Shown piece by piece: positions 18,876-27,280 of a stretch of 64,000 nt of DNA. Under the pieces are notes generated by a model. The model ran no database searches, was not told the DNA's origin, and saw only the letters and a list, made by a program, of their open reading frames with translations. The translations under genes were made by a program, and so were the position numbers. The first letter of the stretch is position 1. Every line of letters starts with the position of its first letter. This stretch comes from Nocardia pseudobrasiliensis NBRC 108224 (GTDB lineage: Bacteria > Actinomycetota > Actinomycetes > Mycobacteriales > Mycobacteriaceae): positions 529,935 through 593,934 of the forward strand of contig NZ_BDBS01000002.1 in the NCBI RefSeq assembly GCF_001613105.1, read 5' to 3'.

Positions 18876-19361
18876 ATGGCTGGAGCACTGTGCCCCGGAT
18901 CCTTCGATCCGGTGACCAACGGGCATCTCGATGTGATCAGGCGGGCCGCCGCGCAGTTCGACGAGCTCGTGGTGACCGTGAACGTCAACAAGAACAAGCA
19001 GGGCATGTTCACCGTCGAGGAGCGCATCGAGATGTTGCGCTCGGCCACCGCCGATCTGCCCAATGTGCGTGTCGAGTCCTGGTACGGCCTGACGGTGGAT
19101 TTCGCTCGGGAGCAGGGCATCACGGCGATCGTCAAAGGTCTGCGCGATGCCACCGACTTCGGCTACGAGCTGCAGATGGCGCAGATGAACAAGAAGCTCT
19201 CCGGCGTGGACACCTACTTCCTGGTCACCAATCCGGCCTACAGCTTCCTGTCCAGCTCGCTGGTCAAGGAGGTCGCGACCTTCGGCGGCGATGTCACCGA
19301 CATGCTGCCCGCCGAGGTGCACAAGCGCCTACTCGAGCGTCTGGCCGAACGGCGCGGCTGA
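18876..19361 (+). CDS. coaD: Phosphopantetheine adenylyltransferase
   Basis: CoaD transfers AMP from ATP to 4'-phosphopantetheine, the penultimate step of coenzyme A synthesis. The 161-residue nucleotidyltransferase begins [20 protein letters not shown] with the TxGH-type nucleotide motif (T-N-G-H). It has [20 protein letters not shown] and ends with the second signature [13 protein letters not shown]. Length is typical for the family. It is the last gene of the pyc-rsmD-coaD group. A large palindrome (repeat copy A) begins 14 bases past the stop and probably ends the transcript. Confidence 0.97.
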   Translation: MAGALCPGSFDPVTNGHLDVIRRAAAQFDELVVTVNVNKNKQGMFTVEERIEMLRSATADLPNVRVESWYGLTVDFAREQGITAIVKGLRDATDFGYELQMAQMNKKLSGVDTYFLVTNPAYSFLSSSLVKEVATFGGDVTDMLPAEVHKRLLERLAERRG

Positions 19362-19375
19362 GCGCTCTCCCACGG

Positions 19376-19447
19376 TTCGCACCCTTTCCGATCCTTCGCA
19401 CCGCTTCCAGTCGCCCGCAAGCGGTGCGAAGTGCGAGAAAGGGTGCG
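19376..19447. repeat. 72-bp nested palindrome, copy A
   Basis: Nested inverted repeats: outer arms CGCACCCTTTC (19378-19388) and its complement (19437-19447), inner arms CTTCGCACCGCTT (19394-19406) and its perfect complement (19419-19431). It sits between the convergent coaD and DUF559 genes, where it could terminate both. A related copy (56 of 72 bases identical, gapless, opposite orientation) is at 20733-20804. Confidence 0.85.
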
Positions 19448-19454
19448 GAGCAGG

Positions 19455-20486
19455 CTAGATCGGGTGGGTTTTGAGGGGACGGGCTGGTTTTGGGGGTGCG
19501 GGGGTTATGTGGCCGGTGGGGGTGGTGAGGGTTCCGCGGTTTATCGCGGTGGTGAGGCGGGGGGCTACTTGGTTTCCGGAGAGGTCTTCCCACGTCCAGC
19601 GGACCACTTGGAAGCCCAAGGAGCGCAGGGCATCCTCTCGCAGCTTTTCTCGGTACACCGCGTCGGCCGGACTTCGGCCCGGAGGTAGTAGCCGGCCGTA
19701 TTTCACCCGGCCGTCGAATTCGCAGAGGACACCGGGTTTTTCGTAGTAGAAGTCCACTCGTCCGACGAGGATGCCCGTGGGCTCGAAAACGTTGCCCTGT
19801 GACATCGGGCAGGGTAGGCCGAGCCGTTCGAGCATCAGGCGACTGCGGGACTCACCGACGCTTTCGCTGCGCCCGTCGAGTCGGGCGATCACCCGTTTGG
19901 CGTGCGCGATGCCGTGCCGAAACTTGGCTCGCTCCAATTCGATCGCGAGCTCGTCCGGCCCGATGCCGAACATGCTCACCAGCGCGTCGCCGACGATCAC
20001 CGCCGACTCCAAGGGCAGCGTGCGGGCCAGATCGACGACCGTGCGGGCCGGAGTTGTGAGCCGATAGCCGGCTACAACCGACACCTCGTTCACCGGTGCG
20101 CAGTGCATCTGCACATCCGATTTGATTCGCCCACCGTGACGCCGGTTGCGGGTCACATGGACACGGTTCAGTGGCGTCTGCCACAGGGGGCAGCCGTAAA
20201 TCGCCGCTGCGGACTGGTGGCTGAGGACGGTTTGTTCGGCCATGCCGGGCAGGACCGCGTCGATGAGCAGTCGATGCTGTTGGAGGACATCGAGGTCAAG
20301 TGTCCTGTCGACGTAGGTGCCTCGGCGGAGGCGTCGCCACTGGCGGTGTCGATGGTTGCGACGGATCTCGTTGTCGCTCAATCCACACCGCAATACTTCA
20401 TTGCGCCGGTAGACCGCGGTGCCGGAGACAGCGCCCGGAGTCGGACGGGGCGGGCTGCTCGGAACGCGCGGTTGTCCGCTGCTCAT
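19455..20486 (-). CDS. DUF559 / AbiEi-like domain protein
   Basis: This 343-residue protein has an N-terminal winged-helix-like segment (about 20-60: EVLRCGLSDNEIRRNHRHRQWRR is arginine-rich). A middle region with LSHQSAAAIYGCPL and TTPARTVVDLARTL is typical of AbiEi-type antitoxin-like proteins. The C-terminal DUF559 domain is related to very-short-patch/restriction nucleases (GRVDFYYEKPGVLCEFDGRVKY, then LRSLGFQVVRWTWEDL); the D and E-x-D residues fit a metal-dependent nuclease site. Function is undetermined and no AbiEii partner lies next to it. It is bracketed by two inverted copies of a 72-bp repeat, which may make it a mobile unit. Confidence 0.75.
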   Translation of the reverse strand: MSSGQPRVPSSPPRPTPGAVSGTAVYRRNEVLRCGLSDNEIRRNHRHRQWRRLRRGTYVDRTLDLDVLQQHRLLIDAVLPGMAEQTVLSHQSAAAIYGCPLWQTPLNRVHVTRNRRHGGRIKSDVQMHCAPVNEVSVVAGYRLTTPARTVVDLARTLPLESAVIVGDALVSMFGIGPDELAIELERAKFRHGIAHAKRVIARLDGRSESVGESRSRLMLERLGLPCPMSQGNVFEPTGILVGRVDFYYEKPGVLCEFDGRVKYGRLLPPGRSPADAVYREKLREDALRSLGFQVVRWTWEDLSGNQVAPRLTTAINRGTLTTPTGHITPAPPKPARPLKTHPI

Positions 20487-20814
20487 TGCGCCTCAGGATT
20501 GGGACGGGACCGCCTGTATCGCCGCGCCGGCAGCGCCCCGCAGGTTTCGCCCCGGGCGGCAACAGGACGTATCCGCGTGGTGGATACGCGCATTGCCCGC
20601 CGCCACGCGACGCGACATCCCTGGCAATCGTTCACAGCAACACCTCCGAATCGAATACCCGCAGAACACGTTTGCTCGAATATGACGCGGGGTATACCGA
20701 TCCGGTTCCTTGCTCACCTGACCAGCTCTCATTCGCACCGTTTGTCGCCCTTCGCACCGCCTGTAGGCGGCTGGAAATGGTGCGAAGGGCAAGAAACAGT
20801 GCGAGCGTTGGTGG
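20487..20814. other. Intergenic region upstream of the DUF559 gene, with repeat copy B
   Basis: These 328 bases lie between two minus-strand genes. No open frame here has both a ribosome-binding site and a recognisable domain. The part next to 20486 should contain the promoter of the DUF559 gene; the far end is the repeat at 20733-20804. Base composition near 20,640-20,710 is slightly less GC-rich than in neighbouring genes. Confidence 0.5.
20733..20804. repeat. 72-bp nested palindrome, copy B (inverted relative to A)
   Basis: Outer and middle arms TCGCACCGTTT / AAACAGTGCGA (one mismatch) and GCCCTTCGCACC / GGTGCGAAGGGC pair around a small CCGCC-TGTA-GGCGG hairpin. The reverse complement aligns without gaps to copy A (19376-19447), 56 of 72 positions identical by hand count. 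It ends 11 bases from the stop of the gtrA-like gene. Confidence 0.85.
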
Positions 20815-21336
20815 TCAGAAGACCCAGAGCCGCAGAGAGATGAAGCGCAGCGCGCCGACGGCCGCCGTGATGGCGATGACCGCGATCGCCTCGCTGATAT
20901 CGCCCATGCCTGGGGCCGCGATATCGAGGACGGCCAGGCCCGCGGAGGTGATGGCGAGTCCGGCCAGGGCGAGGCCGCCGCCCTCGAGTTGGGCGGTGAG
21001 CCAGTTGACGCGGTCGGAGGCGTGGAAGGTCAGTCGGCGATGCAGTTCGTTGGCCAGGGCCGTGCTCACGATCGAGCCGGTGAGATTGGCCAGTTGCGGG
21101 CCGCCGCCGTAGCAGGCCAGGAACAGCAGGAAATAGCCCACATTGCTCAGACCGCCGACCAGGGCGAAACGAATGAGCTGCGGGAGCCAGTGGTCGCCGC
21201 GCAGGAACGCGCCCACTCGGGCGAAGGTGCGCGATGCCGCCGCGCGCTCGCCGGCCATGTCGGGGTGCGCGGAAATAACCGAGCCGGATTGCGGGGTTAC
21301 CCACATGCCCGGCGGTACCGGATATAGGACAGCCAT
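20815..21336 (-). CDS. GtrA family membrane protein
   Basis: This 173-residue protein has four predicted membrane helices from about residue 50 onward. FALVGGLSNVGYFLLFLA and the C-terminal ALRFISLRLWVF are typical of the GtrA/DPMS family. Members flip or deliver polyprenol-linked sugars for cell-wall polysaccharide or lipid glycosylation; the actual substrate here is unknown. ATG 21336 gives a longer N-terminus than usual; ATG 21258 would give 147 residues, closer to the family norm. No glycosyltransferase is adjacent. Confidence 0.8.
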   Translation of the reverse strand: MAVLYPVPPGMWVTPQSGSVISAHPDMAGERAAASRTFARVGAFLRGDHWLPQLIRFALVGGLSNVGYFLLFLACYGGGPQLANLTGSIVSTALANELHRRLTFHASDRVNWLTAQLEGGGLALAGLAITSAGLAVLDIAAPGMGDISEAIAVIAITAAVGALRFISLRLWVF

Positions 21337-21548
21337 TGTCGTTCCGATCCAACCCTTGCCGGATCCGGATTCCGGATACCGACTGATCTACCGCTCGGTA
21401 AGAAGATAACACCAAGTGGAGAGATTCCCTCCACTTGATTGGTGTGGCGTTGGAAACACCTGGCGACACACCGACAGTGAACTGGGCGGATGATCGTGAC
21501 GGGAGGCACACTGGGCCGAGAGAGAGTTCGGCAGGAGAGTGGGGTCAG

Positions 21549-22295
21549 ATGTATCGCGTATTCGAAGCACTCGACGAGCTGGTCGCGATCGTGGAAGAGG
21601 CGCGGGGCATCCCGCCCACCCGCAACTGCATAATCCCGCGCGGCGATGCCCTCGAACTGCTCGACGACGTCCGCGAGGCCATCCCGGGTGAGCTCGACGA
21701 TGCCCAGGATGTGCTCGATCACCGCGACAAGATCGTCAACGACGCGCGGATGAGCGCGGAGAGCACGATCGCGGGCGCGAACGAGCAGGCCCATCTGACC
21801 GTCACCGGCGCTCGCGAGGAGGCCGACCGCATCCTGGCCGACGCCAAGGCCCACGCCGACCGCATGGTCGCCGAGGCTCGCGCACACGCCGACCATCTGG
21901 TCAGCACGGCCCAGGCCGAGGCCGATCGCGTGATCGCCGACGGCAAGGCCGAATACGAGGCCGTCACCGGCCGGGCCCGCACCGAATCCGACCGCATGAT
22001 CGCCGCGGGCCAGGCCTCCTACGACCGCTCGGTCGCCGAGGGTCAAGCCGAACAGGACCGCCTGGTCGCCCAAACCGAGGTAGTCCGCGCCGCCCACGCC
22101 GAATCGGCCCGCCTGATCGACGGCGCCCACGCCGAATCCGACCGCCTCCGCGAAGACTGCGACAAGTACGTCGACGCCAAACTCGCCGACTTCGAGGAGA
22201 CCCTCCACAACACCCTGCGCACAGTCGGCCGCGGCCGCCAACAACTGCGCAGCGGCCTCGGCGTCCCGGACTACGCCTCCGAATTCCGCCGCTGA
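21549..22295 (+). CDS. sepIVA: SepIVA-like DivIVA-family division protein
   Basis: The 248-residue protein begins MYRVFEALDELVAIVEEARG and contains PRGDALELLDDVREAIPGEL, matching the N-terminus of mycobacterial SepIVA (Rv2927c). The rest is a long coiled coil (about 60-215) of repeated Ala-rich heptads with the recurring pattern ADRxxADAxAxAD. SepIVA is an essential septation and polar-growth factor acting at the inner face of the membrane in mycobacteria; the same role here is inferred. ATG 21549 is chosen over earlier in-frame starts by alignment. It precedes DUF177-rpmF-rnc-mutM, as in mycobacteria. Confidence 0.92.
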   Translation: MYRVFEALDELVAIVEEARGIPPTRNCIIPRGDALELLDDVREAIPGELDDAQDVLDHRDKIVNDARMSAESTIAGANEQAHLTVTGAREEADRILADAKAHADRMVAEARAHADHLVSTAQAEADRVIADGKAEYEAVTGRARTESDRMIAAGQASYDRSVAEGQAEQDRLVAQTEVVRAAHAESARLIDGAHAESDRLREDCDKYVDAKLADFEETLHNTLRTVGRGRQQLRSGLGVPDYASEFRR

Positions 22296-22386
22296 CCCCT
22301 CGCTCCGCTCGGGGAAAGGTGAGTGGCGGCACCCTCTCTGGTTTCCGGGCGGCGCCCTCTCTATTCCCCGAGCGCAGCGAGGGGTC
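22294..22386. repeat. Long inverted repeat downstream of sepIVA
   Basis: Arms at 22294-22316 and 22364-22386 are complementary over 23 bases with one mismatch; the core is CCTCGCTCCGCTCGGGG. The left arm includes the sepIVA stop codon. Between the arms a unit beginning GGCGGCACCCTCTCT is directly repeated as GGCGGCGCCCTCTCT about 24 bases on. It probably works as a terminator or processing site in the sepIVA-DUF177 interval. Confidence 0.8.
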
Positions 22387-22463
22387 TCGTTTTGGGATTG
22401 GTGGTGGGGTTCGCGTAACCTGGAGTGGTTGCCCATCCAATCCCAAACCCGAGTGAGTTCGTG

Positions 22464-23108
22464 ATGCCCGCCCAATCCGGTTCCGATCCTCGTCGTCGTC
22501 AGAAGACGGACGGGGGATTTGTGGTGGATACGCGTAATCTCGGTCGGGCTCCTGGGTCGATGCGTGAGTTGCGTCGCACGATGAATGCGCCGGGGAAGAT
22601 CGGGCTCGATCTGGTCGGGATTCCGGCGGGGGCCGAGCTCGAAATGGATCTGACGTTGCAGGCCGTTTCCGAGGGTGTGCTGGTGACCGGTACGGTCGTC
22701 GGGCCGCTCGAGGGGGAGTGCTCGCGGTGTCTCGAGCCGTTCTCCGAGGAGATCGAGCTGCAGCTCACCGAGCTGTTCGCCTATCCGGACTCGGCTACCG
22801 AGCAGACCACCGAGGAAGACGAGATCCACCGCCTGGTCGACGACATGATCGATCTGGAATCGGTGATCATCGACGCGGTCGGGCTGGAGTTACCGCTGCA
22901 GCCGCTGTGTGAACCGGACTGCGCGGGACTGTGCCCGGAATGCGGTGTGCGGATGGCGATTGCGGGTTCTGATCACAAGCATGAGATACTGGACCCTCGC
23001 TGGGCGGGGCTTGCGAATTTCGCAGCCGACACCGCAGCAGAATCAGACGTAGACAGTTCTCTTGCGAGCCGCAACGGCTCGGCAAGTTCGACGACAGAGG
23101 AGAGTTAG
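22464..23108 (+). CDS. DUF177 (YceD) family protein
   Basis: This 214-residue protein of the YceD family sits directly upstream of rpmF, its near-universal neighbour. It has [19 protein letters not shown], the pair CSRCLEPF and a C-terminal cysteine cluster [13 protein letters not shown] that could bind zinc. The family is linked to 23S rRNA accumulation and ribosome biogenesis (known in plants and in E. coli association data); the biochemical role is unresolved. ATG 22464 is preferred; an upstream ATG at 22425 would add residues not seen in the family. rpmF begins three bases after the stop. Confidence 0.88.
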   Translation: MPAQSGSDPRRRQKTDGGFVVDTRNLGRAPGSMRELRRTMNAPGKIGLDLVGIPAGAELEMDLTLQAVSEGVLVTGTVVGPLEGECSRCLEPFSEEIELQLTELFAYPDSATEQTTEEDEIHRLVDDMIDLESVIIDAVGLELPLQPLCEPDCAGLCPECGVRMAIAGSDHKHEILDPRWAGLANFAADTAAESDVDSSLASRNGSASSTTEES

Positions 23109-23110
23109 TC

Positions 23111-23293
23111 GTGGCAGTTCCGAAGCGCCGGATGTCCCGTGCCAACACCCACGCCCGGCGCAGCCAGTGGAAGGCCACCGCGCCGACCCTGATCACCTGC
23201 CCGAACCGGGCCTGCGGCCAGAAGACCCTGCCGCATATCGCCTGCCCGAACTGCGGCACCTACAAGGGCCGCCAGGTCACCTCCGCGATCTGA
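23111..23293 (+). CDS. rpmF: 50S ribosomal protein L32
   Basis: The 60-residue L32 of the large ribosomal subunit starts [20 protein letters not shown] (GTG start) and holds a zinc ribbon of CPNRAC and CPNC pairs. The ribosome-binding site GAGGAGAG ends eight bases before GTG 23111. It is tightly packed between the DUF177 gene and rnc, a conserved actinobacterial operon. Length and motif spacing are standard. Confidence 0.97.
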   Translation: MAVPKRRMSRANTHARRSQWKATAPTLITCPNRACGQKTLPHIACPNCGTYKGRQVTSAI

Positions 23294-23315
23294 TCGCGCG
23301 ATCCGGTAGCCGATC

Positions 23316-24050
23316 GTGACCGCCAGCAAGGACTCAGCGGACGCCCCAGCCGTCGGCGACGCCGCTGACCACACCTCACTGCTCGAGGCACTCGGCGTCG
23401 ATGTGCGTCCGGATCTGCTCCGGCTCGCGCTCACCCACCGGTCCTATGCCTACGAGAACGGCGGTCTGCCGACCAACGAGCGCCTGGAATTCCTGGGCGA
23501 CTCGGTGCTCGGTCTGAGTATCACCGAACGGCTGTATCTCGAGCATCCGGCCAAGTCCGAGGGCGAGCTTGCCAAGTTGCGCGCCAGCGTGGTGAACATG
23601 CACGCCCTGGCCGAGGTCGCCCGTGGCCTCGGTGAGGGTGGTCTGGGTCGCCACCTGCTGTTGGGCAAGGGCGAGGAGCTGACCGGCGGCCGCGACAAGC
23701 CGAGCATTCTCGCCGATGGCATGGAATCGCTGCTCGGCGCGGTGCATCTGCAGCACGGCATCGATGTCGCGCGCCAGGTGGTGCTGCGACTGTTCGCGGA
23801 TCTGCTCGAACGCGGTCCGCGCATGGGCGCCGGGCTGGATTGGAAGACCAGCCTGCAGGAGCTGACCGCCGAGCGCGGCATCGGCGTGCCCAGCTACGAG
23901 ATCACCTCCACCGGACCCGACCACGACAAGGAATTCACCGCTACGGCGGTGATCGGTGGTCAGGCCTACGGAAAGGGCATCGGCCGCTCCAAGAAGGAAG
24001 CCGAGCAGAAGGCCGCGGGCGCGGCCTGGCAAGCGCTGAACAGTGTTTGA
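23316..24050 (+). CDS. rnc: Ribonuclease III
   Basis: RNase III cuts double-stranded RNA, including the rRNA precursor. The 244-residue enzyme has the catalytic signature [20 protein letters not shown] (Glu and Asp metal ligands) at about residues 50-68, a second acidic cluster in [10 protein letters not shown], and a C-terminal double-stranded RNA-binding domain (about 170-240: [14 protein letters not shown], then [14 protein letters not shown]). It starts at GTG 23316, 22 bases after rpmF. A large perfect palindrome lies between rnc and mutM. Confidence 0.96.
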   Translation: MTASKDSADAPAVGDAADHTSLLEALGVDVRPDLLRLALTHRSYAYENGGLPTNERLEFLGDSVLGLSITERLYLEHPAKSEGELAKLRASVVNMHALAEVARGLGEGGLGRHLLLGKGEELTGGRDKPSILADGMESLLGAVHLQHGIDVARQVVLRLFADLLERGPRMGAGLDWKTSLQELTAERGIGVPSYEITSTGPDHDKEFTATAVIGGQAYGKGIGRSKKEAEQKAAGAAWQALNSV

Positions 24051-24086
24051 TCGCCGTGTTTGATTGCCTTCGCTTCGCCGCGGCGT

Positions 24087-24175
24087 GTTCGCGGCCCTGA
24101 GTCCCGTCGTTCAGCGCTCGAGACTCGCGTTTCGCGCATGCGCTTCGAGCGCTGAACGACGGGACGGCCGCGAAC
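24087..24175. repeat. 89-bp perfect/bulged palindrome between rnc and mutM
   Basis: A perfect 21-base inverted repeat (24101-24121 and 24145-24165, core TCCCGTCGTTCAGCGCTCGA) is extended by ten-base outer arms GTTCGCGGCC (24087-24096) and GGCCGCGAAC (24166-24175), with a four-base bulge on the left. The loop of 23 bases is CpG-rich. No coding potential. It would form a very stable hairpin in RNA of either strand. Confidence 0.9.
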
Positions 24176-24261
24176 GGTCGATCGTCGGGCTCCCTCCGCT
24201 GTGGTCCGGTGAGTGGTAATCGTTCGTTTTGTGAATTGGTGCGCGGTTTCGAGGAGTTTCG

Positions 24262-25119
24262 ATGCCTGAATTGCCCGAAGTCGAGGTTGTGCGTCGCGGG
24301 CTGGCCGAGCACGTTGTCGGGCACAGGATCGAAGTCGTCACGGTCAAACATCCCCGGTCGGTCCGCCGACACCTCATGGGTGGGGACGATCTCGCGGCAC
24401 GCCTGGCTGGTCTGCGGGTCGAATCGGCCCAGCGTCGCGGCAAATTCCTGTGGCTCACCTTCGACGATCCGGACACCGCGCTCGTGGTGCATCTGGGGAT
24501 GAGCGGGCAGATGCTCGTCCAGCCCGCCGACGCACCGCTCGAGAAGCACGCGCATATCGTCGCCACGCTCGGTAACGGCGCTCAGATGCGCTTCGTCGAT
24601 CAGCGCACCTTCGGCGGCTGGGCGCTCAACGACATCGTCGAGGTCGACGGCACCCTGGTCCCGGAATCGGTCGCCCATATCGGCCGCGATCCGATCGATC
24701 CGCGCTTCGATCCCGAGGCCGTGGTCACCAAGATGCGGGCCAAACAATCCGAGATCAAGCGCGTCCTGCTCGATCAGACCGTGGTCTCGGGCATCGGCAA
24801 TATCTACGCCGACGAGGCGCTGTGGCGGGCCGGGCTCCACGGCGAGCGCATCGCCGCCAAACTCACCAGGCCCGCGCTGCGCGGACTGCTCACCGATGTG
24901 CAGACGGTGATGGGCGAGGCGCTGTTGGCCGGTGGCACATCCTTCGACGCGCTGTATGTCAATGTGAACGGCCAGTCCGGCTACTTCGAACGCTCCCTGG
25001 CCGCCTACGGCCGCGAGGACGAGCCGTGCCGACGCTGCGGTGCGCCCATCCGGCGCGAAAAGTTCATGAATCGTTCGTCGTTCTCCTGCCCTCGCTGCCA
25101 GACGAAGCCGCGCGGCTGA
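24262..25119 (+). CDS. mutM: Formamidopyrimidine-DNA glycosylase
   Basis: MutM removes 8-oxoguanine and formamidopyrimidines and nicks the DNA backbone. After the initiator Met, the 285-residue protein starts with the catalytic [13 protein letters not shown] (Pro2 is the Schiff-base nucleophile, Glu3 the acid). KHAHIV and QRTFGGW follow, then the helix-two-turn-helix with [15 protein letters not shown], and the C-terminal zinc finger [13 protein letters not shown] with SCPRC. Length is normal. It follows rnc as in mycobacteria, but acyP and smc, the usual next neighbours, are displaced here. Confidence 0.97.
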   Translation: MPELPEVEVVRRGLAEHVVGHRIEVVTVKHPRSVRRHLMGGDDLAARLAGLRVESAQRRGKFLWLTFDDPDTALVVHLGMSGQMLVQPADAPLEKHAHIVATLGNGAQMRFVDQRTFGGWALNDIVEVDGTLVPESVAHIGRDPIDPRFDPEAVVTKMRAKQSEIKRVLLDQTVVSGIGNIYADEALWRAGLHGERIAAKLTRPALRGLLTDVQTVMGEALLAGGTSFDALYVNVNGQSGYFERSLAAYGREDEPCRRCGAPIRREKFMNRSSFSCPRCQTKPRG

Positions 25120-25185
25120 CCCGACCGAAGCGCTACCGTTTTCATTACGGACCTGTTCGAGTACGGCCCGTGAAACGGAGGACGG

Positions 25186-25767
25186 ATGCGCAAGCTGACC
25201 TACTACGTCGCATCGACCATCGATGGCTTCATCGCCAGCGAGGACGGTTCGGTCGACTTCTTCCCGGTCGGGGGTGATCACGGTCCGGCGATCACCGCGC
25301 AATATCCGGAGACATTGCCGACGAAGGTGCGTGAGTCGCTGGGCGTGGACAAGGCGGGCAGCACCTTCGATACGGTGCTGATGGGTCGCAAGACGCACGA
25401 TTTCGGCGTGCGGACGGGCACCTCGAGTCCGTACGCGCACCTGCGCCAGTTCGTGGCGTCCACGACGCTGCCCGAGAGCCCGGATCCGGATGTCGAACTG
25501 ATCTCCGACGATCCGCTCGCGCGGGTGCGAGAACTCAAGCGGGAGAAGGGCCTCGGCATCTGGCTGTGCGGCGGCGGTGAACTCGCGCAGGTGTTGCTGC
25601 CGGAGATCGATCAGATCTTCCTGAAGCTCTACCCGATCGTATTGGGCAGGGGCCGTGCGCTGTTCGGCCCCGGCGCACATCTGCCGGAGCCGACGCGGTT
25701 CCGGGTATCGACCAGCCGCATCTTCGAGGACGGAGTCGCCTTCGTGAAGTACTCACGGATTCGATAG
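25186..25767 (+). CDS. Dihydrofolate-reductase-like (RibD C-terminal) protein
   Basis: The 193-residue protein starts MRKLTYYVASTIDGFIASEDGS, then TVLMGRKTHDFG, VELISDDPLARVRELKREKG, IWLCGGGELAQVLLPEIDQI and LYPIVLGRGRALFG. This is the RibD C-terminal/DHFR-related NADPH-binding fold of the so-called dihydrofolate reductase family proteins, whose true substrate is usually unknown. An ACGGAGGAC ribosome-binding site lies just before ATG 25186. Its stop TAG shares one base with the GTG of the PHP gene, so they are coupled. Confidence 0.85.
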   Translation: MRKLTYYVASTIDGFIASEDGSVDFFPVGGDHGPAITAQYPETLPTKVRESLGVDKAGSTFDTVLMGRKTHDFGVRTGTSSPYAHLRQFVASTTLPESPDPDVELISDDPLARVRELKREKGLGIWLCGGGELAQVLLPEIDQIFLKLYPIVLGRGRALFGPGAHLPEPTRFRVSTSRIFEDGVAFVKYSRIR

Positions 25768-26786
25768 TGTCCCAAGACCTTTCGGTGCAGGCCCTGCGGG
25801 AGATCGCCTTCTGGATGGAGCGCTCCCGGGCCGAGACGCATCGGGTCAAGGCCTACCGGCGGGCGGCCGATACGGTGGCCGCCCTGTCGGAGGTCGATTT
25901 CGATCGATACCGCAGGGCGGGGAACTGGCAGGATCTGCCGGGCATCGGCCCCAAGACCTCGGCGGTCATCGCGCAGGCCGCCGCGGGAATGACCCCCGAC
26001 CGGCTCACCGAAATGCGCACGGCCGCAAAGGCGATCGCGCCGGATGCGGGCGGGCTGCGCAGGCGGCTGCGCGGTGATCTGCACACCCATTCCGACTGGT
26101 CCGACGGCGGCAGCCCCATCGAGGAGATGATGCGCACCGCCATGGCCCTCGGCCACGAATACTGCGCGCTGACCGATCATTCGCCGCGCCTGACCATCGC
26201 CAACGGATTGTCGGCCGACCGGCTGCGCCGCCAGCTGGATGTGGTGGCCGAGCTGAACGAGGAGCTGGCGCCGTTTCGCATCCTCACCGGAATCGAGGTC
26301 GACATCCTCGACGACGGCCGCCTCGACCAGCAGGCCGAACTGCTGGCGCGGCTGGATATCGTTGTGGCCAGCGTACATTCGCGTCTGCGCGACGACAGCG
26401 CGACCATGACCAAGCGCATGGTGGCCGCGGTGGCCGATCCGAATGTCGACGTCCTGGGCCACTGCACGGGCCGATTGGTGACCGGCGGTCGCGGCACCCG
26501 CCCGGAATCGCAATTCGATGCCGAGGTCGTCTTCGAGGCGTGTCGCACCTACGGTACCGCCGTCGAGATCAACAGCCGCCCCGAGCGCCGAGATCCGCCG
26601 TCGCGCTTGATGAAGCTGGCTCTCGAGATGGATTGCTATTTCTCGATCGATACCGACGCGCACGCCCCGGGCCAATTGGATTGGCAGTGGTACGGCTGCG
26701 AGCGCGCGATGGCCAACGGCGTCGAGGCCGACCGGGTGATCAACGCCTGGTCACTGGACGAGCTGCTGGCCTGGACCGCGTCCTAG
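25767..26786 (+). CDS. HhH-PHP domain phosphoesterase (PolX C-terminal-like)
   Basis: The 339-residue protein has an N-terminal helix-hairpin-helix DNA-binding region (about 1-75; WQDLPGIGPKTSAVIAQAA) followed by a PHP metal-dependent phosphoesterase domain (GDLHTHSDWSDGG with H106 and H108, ALTDHSPRL, GIEVDIL, VASVHSRL, HCTGRL, DTDAHAPG). This corresponds to DNA polymerase X lacking its nucleotidyltransferase domain. A 3'-phosphatase or nuclease role in repair is inferred; histidinol-phosphatase-like annotation is common but unsupported by the HhH part. Its 3' end overlaps the convergent DUF350 gene by four bases. Confidence 0.85.
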   Translation: MSQDLSVQALREIAFWMERSRAETHRVKAYRRAADTVAALSEVDFDRYRRAGNWQDLPGIGPKTSAVIAQAAAGMTPDRLTEMRTAAKAIAPDAGGLRRRLRGDLHTHSDWSDGGSPIEEMMRTAMALGHEYCALTDHSPRLTIANGLSADRLRRQLDVVAELNEELAPFRILTGIEVDILDDGRLDQQAELLARLDIVVASVHSRLRDDSATMTKRMVAAVADPNVDVLGHCTGRLVTGGRGTRPESQFDAEVVFEACRTYGTAVEINSRPERRDPPSRLMKLALEMDCYFSIDTDAHAPGQLDWQWYGCERAMANGVEADRVINAWSLDELLAWTAS

Positions 26787-27238
26787 AGGATCGCGAAGGC
26801 TACCACCAGGCCGATGCCCAGATGCGCGGAGGCGACCAGCAGCGACTGCACCGCATAGGTCGGAGACTTCAGCAGCCCGCCGATGTCGAGCCCGACCGCC
26901 TTCTCCAGCACGCGCACCGAAATCACCTGGGCCACAATGCCTACCAGCCCGTAGACGGCCGTCGCGATCAGACCCTCGGACAGTTTGCCCGCCGAGGCGT
27001 AGATCGCCAGCACCACGATCAGCGCCATGCTGACCATGCCCGCCGCGGCGACCACGACCGCGTTCGGATTGCCGTCACAGACCATCTTGCGCAGCGGCCC
27101 GGGTGTGGTGATGTCGATGGCCCAGAAGCCGACGAGCATGAGCAGCAGACCGACGACGGCGTACAGGAGGATCGCTCCGACGCCGTGGCCGATCGTGCTC
27201 CAGTACCCCGATTCGAGCGCGAGGGTGGTGGTAGCCAA
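26783..27238 (-). CDS. DUF350 membrane protein (YjfL-like)
   Basis: This 151-residue protein has four predicted transmembrane helices: about 17-38, 58-80, 88-108 and 127-150. It matches DUF350 by the pattern GLLLMLVGFWAIDITTPG and the second half VLEKAVGLDIGGLLK. DUF350 proteins are of unknown function and commonly sit beside glutathionylspermidine-synthase-like genes, as here and in E. coli yjfL-yjfM-yjfC. It is the last gene of the minus-strand trio, 42 bases after the synthase-like gene. Confidence 0.85.
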   Translation of the reverse strand: MATTTLALESGYWSTIGHGVGAILLYAVVGLLLMLVGFWAIDITTPGPLRKMVCDGNPNAVVVAAAGMVSMALIVVLAIYASAGKLSEGLIATAVYGLVGIVAQVISVRVLEKAVGLDIGGLLKSPTYAVQSLLVASAHLGIGLVVAFAIL

Positions 27239-27280
27239 GGTGGGATCCTCCGTGGTGGATGGTGTCGGGTTGCGTGGATG

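Noticed and set aside
19455..20486. AbiE-type toxin-antitoxin pair
   Set aside because: Only an AbiEi-like/DUF559 protein is present; no AbiEii nucleotidyltransferase toxin gene lies on either side.
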